A DNA stretch of 64,000 nt. Source: Bradyrhizobium liaoningense. Its GTDB lineage: Bacteria; Pseudomonadota; Alphaproteobacteria; Rhizobiales; Xanthobacteraceae. Numbering within the stretch: position 1 is the stretch's first letter; every line of letters starts with the position of its first letter. The notes under the pieces are model-generated. The model was given only the letters and a program-made list of their open reading frames with translations, was not told the origin of the DNA and made no database searches. Made by a program: the position numbers and the translations under genes. Positions 52,882 to 61,751 of the stretch are shown here, one piece after another. Where the stretch lies: NCBI RefSeq assembly GCF_018130785.1, contig NZ_JAFCJT010000019.1:62001-126000 (forward strand), in the 5' to 3' direction.

Positions 52882-54708
52882 CTAGTTGCACACCTCGGCA
52901 TTGGCGTCGTTGCCGGGGCCGCCACCACCGCGATACTCGAGATGGCAGCCGCGATTGACGGGACGGCAGCCGCCGCTATTGCAATAAACCTGACCGCTAC
53001 CCGAGGCGCGGCCGGCGCCGGCGGCGGCCGCAATGCCCGCAGCGGCACCATAGCCGCCGGCCGCTGCTGCACCACCGGCCTGACGGCGCGGCCGTGCGGG
53101 ACGCTCATCGCCGTCGTCGCGCTTGGCGGTTGCGGGCTTGGCAGTCGCGGGCTTGGCGACGCGCTGTTTCTCGCATTCATTGTCGTCGTTGATCGCATAG
53201 CCCTCACGGCAAACGATCTTCGTGCACTTGTCGCCGTCGGCCTTGAAGCCGTGCTCGCAGACCAACGGGCAGACGCGCGACGGCTTTGACTTGACGGTAT
53301 CGAGCGCATCGGTGCTCGCCACTTTCACGTCGAGCTTGGTGCCGGCGTAGCGGTTGAACTGCGACAGCGACCGCTGCGAAGTCGTATTCCAGTTGCCATC
53401 GGCCTGCCCGGAGTAGCAGCCGACGCGGCCGAGCTCGGTCTGCACCGAGCGGCTGAGATCGGCCGATGCGGTCGCCGGTGTCAGCGAGGCGACATTGGTG
53501 CCGGCGGGGCTCGCCGTGCTGGCGGGTGCAGCACTTGGCGCAGCGGCGGCGAGGTTGACGCGCTGCTGCTCGGCGGCAGCCGCCTGCTGCTGTGCCTGCT
53601 CCTTGGCCTTCTGCGCGGCAAGCTGCGCCTGCTCAGCGGCCTTTGCATCGGCGGCAGCCCTGGCCTGCGCGTCCTTCTGCGCACCGAGCACAGCGAGGCG
53701 ATCGCGTTCGGCCTCGGCCTGCTTCGCCTTCTCGGTGGCCGCCGCATGGGCCTGCTCGGCACCGATTTTCTCGACCTGAAGCTTGGCGAGATTCGCATAG
53801 AAGCCGTCAGGATGCTGGGCCAGGAATGCCTCCAAGGCCGGCTTGTTGCCAACCTGGAGCGCCAGCTCGTAGTCGCGCCGGATATCGGCCTGCGGATTCG
53901 CCACAGGCGCCACCGGAGCGGCCGCCACCACCTTGACCGGCACCAGCGGCACGTCTTCGCCGCCGAGCGAGCCGTACACGAACGGCTCCTGCTTGTTGCC
54001 CGTCGACTTGAGCACGTCGTCGCGCACGAAGCCGAAGGCGCGGCGAACGTCGAGGCCCGGCGTCGTCAGATGCTTCGACAGCGCGACCGTAAACGGGCTG
54101 TTGGCACCGTCGCCGTCCTGTGCCGTGAAGCCGGCCTTGGCCGAATAGGCGATCAGCGTATTGGGGCTGGTCGGCTCGACCTGGGCGAGGCCGCGGCCTA
54201 TGCCGCGCGAGGCGACCGTGCGCTTCATGGTCTTGCTGAACGGATTGTCGCGGCAGGCATCCAGGATCACGAGGCGAAGCTGCTTGGCGGGTTCGACTGC
54301 GACCAGGACGCGGTCGAGCGACAGCGCCTCGTCGTAAACGTCGGTGTCGCGCTCGAGCTTGGCATCAACAGGGATCAGATAGTTCGAGCCTTCGACCTCG
54401 ATCCCGTGGCCGGCATAGTAGACCACCGCGATGTCGGCATCGCGGGTCGCATCGGCGAACTCGCGCAGCACGCGCCGCGTATCCAACGCCGACAGATCGT
54501 GCCGTGAATCGACGATGTCGAAGCCGGCCTCCTTCAGCGTCCTGGCCATCACCGTGCCGTCGTTGACGGGATTGGTGAGCGACGGCGCGTGCTGATAGGC
54601 CGAGTTGGCGATCACCAGCGCAACGCGCTTTCCGGCGAATGCGGGCTCGGCGCCGAACAGCAGCGTCAGGGCGAGGAGAAGCGGACAAAGCCTGAGCAGA
54701 TTGCGCAT
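52882..54708 (-). CDS. Secreted caspase-like (peptidase C14) protein with Cys-rich tail
   Basis: A 608-residue protein with a signal peptide (about residues 1-25, cut after EPAFA). The caspase p20-like domain (about 26-250) has catalytic His101 (VYYAGHGIEVEG) and Cys152 (VILDACRDNPFS). A helical coiled-coil rich in Ala/Gln/Lys follows (about 310-400, QLAAQKAKEQAQQQAAAAEQ). Then come a peptidoglycan-binding-like segment (LSRSVQTELGRVGCYSGQAD) and a Cys-rich region (about 460-520, VCPLVCEHGFKADGDKCTKI) ending in Gly-rich sequence. Start ATG 54708. The catalytic dyad is intact, so it should be an active periplasmic endopeptidase; the target is unknown. Confidence 0.9.
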   Translation of the reverse strand: MRNLLRLCPLLLALTLLFGAEPAFAGKRVALVIANSAYQHAPSLTNPVNDGTVMARTLKEAGFDIVDSRHDLSALDTRRVLREFADATRDADIAVVYYAGHGIEVEGSNYLIPVDAKLERDTDVYDEALSLDRVLVAVEPAKQLRLVILDACRDNPFSKTMKRTVASRGIGRGLAQVEPTSPNTLIAYSAKAGFTAQDGDGANSPFTVALSKHLTTPGLDVRRAFGFVRDDVLKSTGNKQEPFVYGSLGGEDVPLVPVKVVAAAPVAPVANPQADIRRDYELALQVGNKPALEAFLAQHPDGFYANLAKLQVEKIGAEQAHAAATEKAKQAEAERDRLAVLGAQKDAQARAAADAKAAEQAQLAAQKAKEQAQQQAAAAEQQRVNLAAAAPSAAPASTASPAGTNVASLTPATASADLSRSVQTELGRVGCYSGQADGNWNTTSQRSLSQFNRYAGTKLDVKVASTDALDTVKSKPSRVCPLVCEHGFKADGDKCTKIVCREGYAINDDNECEKQRVAKPATAKPATAKRDDGDERPARPRRQAGGAAAAGGYGAAAGIAAAAGAGRASGSGQVYCNSGGCRPVNRGCHLEYRGGGGPGNDANAEVCN

Positions 54709-54892
54709 GACACGACTTCCGAAAATTCGGGGCATTAGCCCCTTTGGGACCGCTTTAGCAGGATCCGCCGCTGGCGCTTGTGATGGATGTCACGAAGGGG
54801 ACGCCGGCGAGAGGCCAAGACCCCCCTTTTGTTTTGTCGCACCAGTGCGGCCGCGGTTCGCCGGCAAATGCCGCATGCAGGCCTGGTTCCCC

Positions 54893-55321
54893 TCAGTCAT
54901 CCCCGATGTGCCCCCGATATTGCGGCAGATTGTCCGTGATCTCGTGCCATGGCGCCTTCGAGCCGACGAAAATGTGGGCGCCCGGCCGGATCGAGGGCGC
55001 ATCGACCAGGGTTCCCATGGCGACATGGACCCATTTCCCCTCGCGCACCCGGGAATAAAGCAGCGAGCCGCAGCGCCCGCAGTGCGCGTTATGGGTGGTG
55101 TCGTCGCCGTAGATGAGGCGCTGATCTTCGCCATGAACGAGGCGGAGCTTGTGTTGCTCGATTCCGGCGAATGGCTTGAAGGCGGAGCCGGTGGTGCGGC
55201 GGCAGTTCGAACAGTGGCAGTTCATCGCGTAAGAGAACGCGTCCGCAACCTCGTAGCGCACGGCGCGGCAGTAGCATTCGCCGGCGAGGATACGAGCGTT
55301 CGAATTTTCTGATCCGGTCAT
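54893..55321 (-). CDS. GFA family (glutathione-dependent formaldehyde-activating enzyme-like) zinc protein
   Basis: A 142-residue zinc-binding protein with the GFA motif set GECYCRAVRYEV, NCHCSNCRRTTGSAF and AHCGRCGSLLYSR. These cysteines bind two zinc ions in the family, and the enzyme class joins glutathione to formaldehyde, though most members are uncharacterised. I chose ATG 55321 (MTGSENSNARI); the frame extends to 55363. Divergent from the next gene. Confidence 0.92.
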   Translation of the reverse strand: MTGSENSNARILAGECYCRAVRYEVADAFSYAMNCHCSNCRRTTGSAFKPFAGIEQHKLRLVHGEDQRLIYGDDTTHNAHCGRCGSLLYSRVREGKWVHVAMGTLVDAPSIRPGAHIFVGSKAPWHEITDNLPQYRGHIGDD

Positions 55322-55415
55322 TCCAGCGTCCTCGCGCAATTGGCGCAGACACCCATAGCGCATTTTGATGCGTACGACTAAGTTCGCCCCAAGCCATCAT
55401 TCAAAGGGATGACCC

Positions 55416-55790
55416 ATGAGCCACAACCGTTCGAGCGTCGAAGCCGTCGTGCAATCCTATTTCGACGGACTTTATGAGGGCGATGCCGACAAGCTCGGCG
55501 CCATCTTCCATCCCTCCGCCGATCTGCGCTGGGTCGAGAAGGGCGAGCTTCAGGTGCTGACCGTGCCCGATTGGCTCGACCGCGTGCGCAAGCGTGCCTC
55601 CGCCAAGGCCGAAGGCAAGCCGCGCGAGGATTTCATCGTCACCATCGACAGGTCGGACGAGAAGACCGCGTTCATCAAGGTCAGGTGCCAGCTTCCGCCC
55701 CGGTTCTTCACCGATTATCTGGTGGCGATGAAGCTCGCCGACGGCTGGCAGATCGTGTCGAAGTCGTACCGGTATGACCTGAGGGAGTGA
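55416..55790 (+). CDS. NTF2-like (lumazine-binding type) protein
   Basis: A 124-residue SnoaL/NTF2-fold protein (VEAVVQSYFDGLYEGDADKL, GAIFHPSADLRWVEKGELQV, FIKVRCQLPPRFFTDYLVAM). Such folds often form cupped dimers that bind small molecules; I cannot assign a reaction. It has a clear start with AAGGGATG upstream. Confidence 0.85.
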   Translation: MSHNRSSVEAVVQSYFDGLYEGDADKLGAIFHPSADLRWVEKGELQVLTVPDWLDRVRKRASAKAEGKPREDFIVTIDRSDEKTAFIKVRCQLPPRFFTDYLVAMKLADGWQIVSKSYRYDLRE

Positions 55791-55839
55791 GGGCACCCTC
55801 GCACTGCCCGAAATCCGGCACACTCGCCCCGCATTCTCA

Positions 55840-55917
55840 GTCATTGCGAGCGCAGCGAAGCAATCCAGTCTGTTTCCGCGGAAAGATTCTGGATTGCTTC
55901 GTTGCGCTCGCAATGAC
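55840..55917. repeat. Palindromic repeat, GTCATTGCGAGCGCAGCGAAGCAATCC type
   Basis: The 29-nt left arm (GTCATTGCGAGCGCAGCGAA then GCAATCCAG) and the right arm (CTGGATTGCTTCGTTGCGCT then CGCAATGAC) are inverted with one mismatch, around TCTGTTTCCGCGGAAAGATT. It is the best-preserved full member of this family in the window; compare 33097-33170. Confidence 0.85.
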
Positions 55918-55935
55918 GATGTCTGAAAGTCCCTT

Positions 55936-56805
55936 ATGCCGCTCGACCGCCGTACCCTGCTCGCCTCGCTCGCCTGGATGGCCGCCTCTCCCGCGCTTGC
56001 TGCAGACGCGCCGCCGGAGCTCGAAACCTATGAGCGCGAGAGCGGCGGGCGGATCGGGGTCTATGCCGAAAACCTCGCGACCGGCGCGAAGCTCGCATGG
56101 CGCGCCGACGAGCGCTTCGTCATGTGCTCGACATTCAAAGCCTCGCTCGCGGCCTGCGTGCTGGCGCGGGTCGATCGCGGCGAGGAGCAGCTCGCGGCCA
56201 TGATCCCTTACAGCAAGGCCCACCTGCTGGACTACGCGCCGGTCGCCAAACAAAATCTCGCGGCCGGCAAAATGTCCGTCACGGAGATGTGCAAGGCGAT
56301 CGTCGAGCTCAGCGACAACACCTGCGCCAATCTGCTGCTGGCGCGGATCGGCGGCCCCGCCGCACTCACGGCATTCTGGCGATCGCTCGGCGACACCACC
56401 TCGCGGCTCGACCACAACGAGCCCGAGCTCAACCGCTCACCGCCCGGCGATCCCCATGATACCACGACGCCGGCGGCGATGGCCGGCAATCTGAAGCGGC
56501 TGGTGGTGGGCGAAGCACTGTCGCCGGCCTCGCGCACCCAGCTCACCGAATGGATGGTGGGCTGCAAGACCGGCGCCAACCGGCTGCGCGGCGGTCTGCC
56601 GGCAGGCTGGACCATCGGCGACAAGACCGGCAACAACGGCAAGGACGCGTCGGGCGATATCGCGGTCGTCTGGCCCAAGCTCGACAACAAGGCGGATGTA
56701 CCAATCCTGATCGCAGCCTATACCCAGGGTGGCATGCCGACCAAGGCGCAGATCGAAGCCGTGTTCGCGCGCGTCGGACGCATGGTGGCCGAACGGCTGG
56801 CGTGA
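55936..56805 (+). CDS. bla: Class A beta-lactamase
   Basis: A 289-residue serine beta-lactamase with an export signal of Tat-like look (LDRRTLLASLAWMAASPALA). The class A motifs are all present: STFK (Ser65, Lys68; Ambler 70/73), SDN (126-128; Ambler 130), EPELN (Glu164; Ambler 166) and KTG (230-232; Ambler 234). A Cys precedes the active-site Ser, as in carbapenemase-type class A enzymes, but the usual partner Cys at Ambler 238 is Asn. It is likely a chromosomal penicillinase or cephalosporinase; the spectrum is unknown. No AmpR-type regulator is adjacent. Confidence 0.95.
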   Translation: MPLDRRTLLASLAWMAASPALAADAPPELETYERESGGRIGVYAENLATGAKLAWRADERFVMCSTFKASLAACVLARVDRGEEQLAAMIPYSKAHLLDYAPVAKQNLAAGKMSVTEMCKAIVELSDNTCANLLLARIGGPAALTAFWRSLGDTTSRLDHNEPELNRSPPGDPHDTTTPAAMAGNLKRLVVGEALSPASRTQLTEWMVGCKTGANRLRGGLPAGWTIGDKTGNNGKDASGDIAVVWPKLDNKADVPILIAAYTQGGMPTKAQIEAVFARVGRMVAERLA

Positions 56806-56850
56806 TCGCTGCGCATTGACCTTTTGGCCGCTTCCGGGCCAAGACAGGCC

Positions 56851-58461
56851 ATGATCGCAGCGAAATTCCAGACCTTTCTCATCCTGCTCACGGTGCTGGC
56901 CGGCACCGCGCTGGTCGCCCGCCGCTTCAACATCGCACCCGCCATTCTCCTGATGCTCTCCGGCGTCGGCCTCGCCTTCGTACCGGGCATGCCGCCGGTG
57001 GAATTGCCACCGGAACTGGTGCTGCTGATGGTGCTGCCGCCGCTGATCTACTCGGCCAGCGTCGCGATGAGCTGGCGCGAGTTCAGGAACAATCTGCGGC
57101 CGATCGTGCTGCTGGCGGTCGGCGCGGTGATCTTCACCGCAGCGCTGGTGGCTGCGGCCACGCATTATGTGATCGGCCTGCCCTGGACCATCGGATTCCT
57201 GCTGGGCGCCATCGTCGCGCCGCCCGACGTGGTGGCGCCGCTCGCGATCGCGCGCCGTCTGAACATACCGCGCCGGCTCCTGGTCATCCTCGAGGGCGAG
57301 GGACTCGCGAACGACGCGACCGCCCTGATCCTCTACCGCTTCGCGCTTGCGGCCATCATGGTCGGTCATTTCTCGCTGCCGCTGGCGGCCGGCGAATTTT
57401 TCCTCATCGTCGCCAGCGAGATCGCCTTTGGCATCGGCATTGGCTGGCTCTCCCTTCGCTTCCGCAAATGGTCGAGGGATCCGCAGGTCGAGCTGACGCT
57501 GTCGCTGATCACGCCCTACGTGTCCTACTGGCTGCCCGAGCATATCGGCGGCTCCGGCGTGATCGCGACCGTGGCCTGCGGCCTCTATGTGAGCTGGAAC
57601 GGCCCGCTGCTGATCTCCGCGTCGACGCGCCTGCAAGGCATCTTCTTCTGGGACCTCATCATCTACCTGATCGAGGGCCTGCTGTTCCTGCTCACCGGCT
57701 TCCAGATGCGCGCGCTCTACGAGAAGTCGAAGGCGTTTCCACTCGACGATATCATGATCGCGACCGCCGTGGTTTTGACGGTCATCGTCATCGCACGCTT
57801 CGCCTGGCTCTATCCTGCGATCTATCTGCCGCGGATATTAAGCAAGAGCCTGCGCAAGCGTGATCCGTCGCCCCCCTGGCAATGGCCGTTCACGCTCGCC
57901 TTCACCGGCGTGCGCGGCGCGGTGTCGCTGGCGGCCGCGCTGGCGCTGCCGTTCACTTTGCCTGATGGCAATGCCTTCCCGTATCGCGACCTGATCCTGT
58001 TCGTCGCTTTCGGCGTCATCTTCGTCACGTTGATCGGCGTCGGCCTGACACTGCCGCCGGTGGTGCGCTGGCTCGGCGTCGCCGAGGCCGGCCGCAACGA
58101 GCATGTCGCCGAGCACGAGGCCGAGATCGCCGCGCGCCGCCAGGCCCTCGACGCCGCGCTGAAATCGCTGGACGCGCTGACCGAGGAGAAGGAGGTCTCC
58201 GACGAGGTGATGCGGCTCCTGCGCGCGCGCCACGAGATCCGCGTCAACCAGCTGCCGGATTCGCTCGATCCCGCCCGCCACGACGTTTCCGCTGCCGGCA
58301 CCGCGCTGACCCGCGAGCTGATCACATCCGAGCGCAAATTCATCCACGACCTCCTGCGCGACGGCCAGATCACCGACGAGACGCGGCGCCGGATCGAGCG
58401 CGACCTGGATCTGGAGGAAGCGAGTTTGGCGAACAGGGAGTATCGGGGGACGCCGCTGTAG
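56851..58461 (+). CDS. Na+/H+ antiporter (CPA1 family)
   Basis: A 536-residue membrane antiporter. About 12 helices span residues 5-430, with the CPA1 ion-site signature GAIVAPPDVVAPLAIARRL and ILEGEGLANDATALILYRFA, plus FTLAFTGVRGAVSLAAALAL. A cytoplasmic tail (about 430-536) is charged, with a probable coiled coil (EHEAEIAARRQALDAALKSL). I chose ATG 56851; a TTG at 56824 is in frame. It is 45 bp after bla on the same strand. Confidence 0.93.
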   Translation: MIAAKFQTFLILLTVLAGTALVARRFNIAPAILLMLSGVGLAFVPGMPPVELPPELVLLMVLPPLIYSASVAMSWREFRNNLRPIVLLAVGAVIFTAALVAAATHYVIGLPWTIGFLLGAIVAPPDVVAPLAIARRLNIPRRLLVILEGEGLANDATALILYRFALAAIMVGHFSLPLAAGEFFLIVASEIAFGIGIGWLSLRFRKWSRDPQVELTLSLITPYVSYWLPEHIGGSGVIATVACGLYVSWNGPLLISASTRLQGIFFWDLIIYLIEGLLFLLTGFQMRALYEKSKAFPLDDIMIATAVVLTVIVIARFAWLYPAIYLPRILSKSLRKRDPSPPWQWPFTLAFTGVRGAVSLAAALALPFTLPDGNAFPYRDLILFVAFGVIFVTLIGVGLTLPPVVRWLGVAEAGRNEHVAEHEAEIAARRQALDAALKSLDALTEEKEVSDEVMRLLRARHEIRVNQLPDSLDPARHDVSAAGTALTRELITSERKFIHDLLRDGQITDETRRRIERDLDLEEASLANREYRGTPL

Positions 58462-58468
58462 CCTTTTC

Positions 58469-58496
58469 GTCATTGCTTCGCTTCGCTCGCAATGAC
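58469..58496. repeat. Minimal GTCATTGC...GCAATGAC palindrome
   Basis: GTCATTGC and GCAATGAC flank TTCGCTTCGCTC. It is a short relic of the GTCATTGCGAG family, here between the antiporter and the convergent amidase gene, perhaps acting as a terminator. Confidence 0.65.
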
Positions 58497-58507
58497 GGCA
58501 GCGCCAA

Positions 58508-59320
58508 CTATCGCATCTTGCAAAATTCCCCGACCCCAGCCGCCACGGCCCCCGCAATCATTTCCTGCCGCTCCGTCGAGTTCATCGTCATCTCCTCGTC
58601 GCGGTTGATGATCGAGCCGGCTTCGAGCAGCACTGCCGCGCTTCTCGTTCGCGACAGCACGATGAGCCCGTCATAGCGATAAACGCCGACATCCTTGTCG
58701 AGCAACTGGCGCCGGTAACGGCCCATCACCGGCAGGGTGTATTGGCTGGCATAGTGCAGGCCCTGCTCCTTCAATTGCCCGCCGATCGACCGGGCCAGCG
58801 CCAGGCTGGTGGCGAAGCGCGGATTGCGCTCGGACACGAACAGCGAGTGACCGGAAAAGCGGTCGCTGAAATAGCTCTTCGAACCATCAAACTCCCAGGT
58901 TTCGAGCAGCTTGTCCGGCACCGAATCGTGATGGATCGACAGGAAGAGATCGGCCCGGCCGTCATTCGCGGCACCGACGCGCTTGAACAGGCTCGGCCGC
59001 GCCTTGCCGTCCGTGACGAGCAGGCGCGTCGCGGCAAAGCCTTCGGACTTGAGTTTCGCCGCAACGAGTCTTGCTAGGCGGAAGTTGAAGCCGAATTCGG
59101 GATCATTGCGCGCGCTCAACGCGCCGTAGGAATCCGGGGTGTGCCCGACGTCGACGACGATGCGGAATTTGCGCGGCTCGCATGTCTCCGGCGCGGACGC
59201 CCTCGGTTTCGCCTTCGCAGCCTTGCGCGTCCTTGCTGCCTGGCTGTGATCAACCGACGAAAGCAAGAACGGGATCAGCAAAGCAGCGACGGACGCGATG
59301 GCGCGCCACGGCTTGCTCAC
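58508..59320 (-). CDS. N-acetylmuramoyl-L-alanine amidase (Amidase_3 family)
   Basis: A 270-residue periplasmic cell-wall amidase with an N-terminal signal segment (AIASVAALLIPFLLSSVDHS). The zinc ligands are visible: His in VVDVGHTPDS, Glu in NDPEFGFNF and His in LFLSIHHDSV; the catalytic Glu lies in VLLEAGSIINRDEE. I chose GTG 59320, whose GTGA overlaps the stop of the dioxygenase gene; longer frames upstream lie inside that gene. It cleaves the stem peptide from the glycan. Confidence 0.9.
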   Translation of the reverse strand: MSKPWRAIASVAALLIPFLLSSVDHSQAARTRKAAKAKPRASAPETCEPRKFRIVVDVGHTPDSYGALSARNDPEFGFNFRLARLVAAKLKSEGFAATRLLVTDGKARPSLFKRVGAANDGRADLFLSIHHDSVPDKLLETWEFDGSKSYFSDRFSGHSLFVSERNPRFATSLALARSIGGQLKEQGLHYASQYTLPVMGRYRRQLLDKDVGVYRYDGLIVLSRTRSAAVLLEAGSIINRDEEMTMNSTERQEMIAGAVAAGVGEFCKMR

Positions 59321-60213
59321 GCCGGCCGCTCCCCCTTCACCGTCACGCGCGTGCCTGAGCGCGTGTGCGGCCAGTAGTCCCACATCGCGCGGTGCTGGGT
59401 GCAGCGATTGTCCCAGAAGGCGATGGCGTTCTCGGTCCAGCGGAAGCGACACTGGAACAGCGGGTTCTCGGCGTGCTGGTAGAGATAGGCGAGCATCGCG
59501 TCGCTCTCGTCGCGCGGGATGCCGTTGATATGGCGGGTGAAGCCGCGGTTGACGTAGAGCGCCTTCCTGCCCGTGACCGGATGCGTGCGCACCACCGGAT
59601 GCTCGGCATTGGGATAGGATGGACGGTCGGCGACGCCGTAATTGGCGTAGAGGCCGCGATAGATCGGCTCGCCATCGTGCAGCGCGGTCACGCCGTCGAG
59701 ATAGGCCTTCATGCGATCCGACAGCGCCTCATAGGCCGCATACATGTTGGCAAACAGCGTGTCGCCGCCGCGCGGCGGGCACTGCTTGATGTAGAGGATC
59801 GATCCCATCGGCGGCTCCAGATCGCAGGACACGTCCGAATGCCAGCCCTCGCCGTTCGCCCGCGGCGAGTTCTTGTCGGCGTAGATCTTCATCAGCGCCG
59901 GGTCTTCGTCCTCGTGCGGAGCTGCGGGATGGAAATGCAGCTCGCCGAACTTGCGGCCGAAGGCGAGATGCTGTTTTGGCGTGATGTTTTGATCGCGGAA
60001 GAAGATGACGAGATTTTCGGCAAGCGCGCGGTGGATCTCGTCCATCTGCCGGTTGGAGCGGGCATCGCCATCGACGAGGCTGCCGAGGTCGACGCCGGAT
60101 ATTTCCGCGCCGATTATGGGGGTGAGCTTTTCGACCGCGATGGTCTCGTACGGCGCGCCGTCTTCAGCCGTGTGGCGATAGCGCGGCCCCTGCTTACCGG
60201 CGAGTGAGCTCAT
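59317..60213 (-). CDS. TauD/TfdA family 2-oxoglutarate-dependent dioxygenase
   Basis: A 298-residue non-haem iron dioxygenase. The HxD iron ligands lie in GEGWHSDVSCD and the distal His in CTQHRAMWDYW. The 2-oxoglutarate Arg is in PHTRSGTRVTVKG, and PPRGGDTLFANMYAAYE is also conserved. The substrate could be taurine, an alkyl sulphate or an aryloxy acid; sequence alone does not decide. The start is ATG 60213 after GGGAGACACGCC. Overlaps the amidase gene by 4 bp. Confidence 0.93.
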   Translation of the reverse strand: MSSLAGKQGPRYRHTAEDGAPYETIAVEKLTPIIGAEISGVDLGSLVDGDARSNRQMDEIHRALAENLVIFFRDQNITPKQHLAFGRKFGELHFHPAAPHEDEDPALMKIYADKNSPRANGEGWHSDVSCDLEPPMGSILYIKQCPPRGGDTLFANMYAAYEALSDRMKAYLDGVTALHDGEPIYRGLYANYGVADRPSYPNAEHPVVRTHPVTGRKALYVNRGFTRHINGIPRDESDAMLAYLYQHAENPLFQCRFRWTENAIAFWDNRCTQHRAMWDYWPHTRSGTRVTVKGERPA

Positions 60214-60292
60214 GGCGTGTCTCCCGATCGTTTTGATTGGGAGCATCGTAGCGCGCGGTGACAGATACGCAATCTGCGCCGCGAACACAGCG

Positions 60293-60425
60293 GTCGTCCC
60301 CGGGCGCGCGTAGCGCGAGCCCGGGATCCATACCCACAGGATTGGGTTTGACGAAATCTTGCAACTACCATCCCGCGCCATAACCACGGCCTGTGGTTAT
60401 GGGTCCCGGCGTTCGCCGGGACGAC
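60293..60425. repeat. Palindromic intergenic repeat, GTCGTCCCCGGG...GGGACGAC type
   Basis: GTCGTCCCC and CGGGACGAC are the ends; GGGCGCGCGTAGCGCGAGCC is an internal palindrome and GGATCCATACCCACAGG/TATGGGTCCCGG are shared with 29766-29905. It lies between ispG and the divergently numbered dioxygenase gene. Confidence 0.8.
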
Positions 60426-60455
60426 GGCGGAGTGTGGGGCGCTAGCGGCGTGAGA

Positions 60456-61739
60456 TCACTCCGCCGCGGTCACCGGCACCTTGGCGCCCTGACCGTAGCG
60501 CTGATCGATGTAGTCGATCACGAGCGCCTTGAAGTCGGCGGAGATCGTGGGGCCGCGCAGCGTACGGAACTTCTTGCCGTCGACGAAAACAGGCGCGGCC
60601 GGCGCTTCGCCGGTGCCGGGCAAGGAGATGCCGATATTGGCGTGCTTGGATTCGCCGGGGCCGTTGACGATGCACCCCATCACCGCGACGTTGAGCTCTT
60701 CGACGCCTGGATATTTCGTCTTCCAGGCCGGCATCTCGTCGCGGATGAAGTCCTGGATCGAGCGCGCCAGCTCCTGGAACGTGGTCGAGGTGGTGCGGCC
60801 GCAGCCGGGGCACGCCGCGACCAGCGGCACGAAGGTGCGGAAGCCCATGGTCTGCAAGAGCTCCTGACCGACCTGCACTTCGCGGGTGCGGTCGCCGCCG
60901 GGCTCCGGCGTCAGCGAGATGCGGATGGTGTCGCCGATGCCCTGCTGCAGCAGGATGCCGAGCGCAGCCGAGGACGCCACGATGCCCTTCGAGCCCATGC
61001 CGGCTTCGGTGAGGCCGAGATGGATGGCGTAGTCGGAGCGGCTGGCGAGATCCTGATAGACCGCGATGAGGTCCTGCACCGCCGAGACCTTTGCGGAGAG
61101 GATGATGCGATCCTTGGGCATGCCGAGCTCTTCGGCGCGCGCGGCCGAGAGCAGCGCCGACTGCACCATCGCTTCGCGCGTCACCGCGCGCACGTCGCGC
61201 GGATTGGCGGACGCGGCATTCTCGTCCATCAGCTTGGTCAGCAGTTCCTGGTCGAGCGAGCCCCAATTGGCGCCGATGCGGACCGGCTTGCTGTTCCTGT
61301 TCGCGATCTCGATGATGTCGGCGAACTGCGTGTCGCGCTTGTCCTTGAAGCCGACATTACCGGGATTGATGCGGTACTTGGCGAGCGCTTCGGCGCAGGC
61401 CGGATAGGCCGCGAGCAACTTGTGGCCGATATAGTGGAAGTCACCGATCAGCGGCGTGGTGATGCCGCGCTTGGCCAGGCCGTCGCGGATATGCGGAACG
61501 GCGGCAGCGGCCTCCTCACGGTCGACGGTGATGCGAACCATCTCGGAGCCGGCGCGCGCGAGCGCTGCGACCTGGGCGATGGTGCCGTCGATATCGGCGG
61601 TGTCGGTGTTGGTCATCGACTGCACGACGATCGGCGCACCGCCGCCAACGGCGACGTCGCCGACCTTCACCTGGGTGGTCTGGTGCCGGGGCGCCGGGCC
61701 CGCGATGTCGGAATCGAGTGGGTTTTCGAGCTTGTTCAT
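60456..61739 (-). CDS. ispG: 4-hydroxy-3-methylbut-2-enyl-diphosphate synthase
   Basis: Penultimate enzyme of the MEP isoprenoid pathway, a [4Fe-4S] protein. The 427-residue protein has VQSMTNTDTADIDGT and PLIGDFHYI, then NPGNVG, the iron-sulphur cysteines in VAACPGCGRTT and VMGCIVNGPGESKHANIGIS, and the C-terminal domain EELNVAVMG. The start is ATG 61739 (MNKLENPLD). It follows the EamA transporter gene by 12 bp in a zur-eamA-ispG transcription unit. Confidence 0.97.
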   Translation of the reverse strand: MNKLENPLDSDIAGPAPRHQTTQVKVGDVAVGGGAPIVVQSMTNTDTADIDGTIAQVAALARAGSEMVRITVDREEAAAAVPHIRDGLAKRGITTPLIGDFHYIGHKLLAAYPACAEALAKYRINPGNVGFKDKRDTQFADIIEIANRNSKPVRIGANWGSLDQELLTKLMDENAASANPRDVRAVTREAMVQSALLSAARAEELGMPKDRIILSAKVSAVQDLIAVYQDLASRSDYAIHLGLTEAGMGSKGIVASSAALGILLQQGIGDTIRISLTPEPGGDRTREVQVGQELLQTMGFRTFVPLVAACPGCGRTTSTTFQELARSIQDFIRDEMPAWKTKYPGVEELNVAVMGCIVNGPGESKHANIGISLPGTGEAPAAPVFVDGKKFRTLRGPTISADFKALVIDYIDQRYGQGAKVPVTAAE

Positions 61740-61751
61740 GGGGTCCAAATA

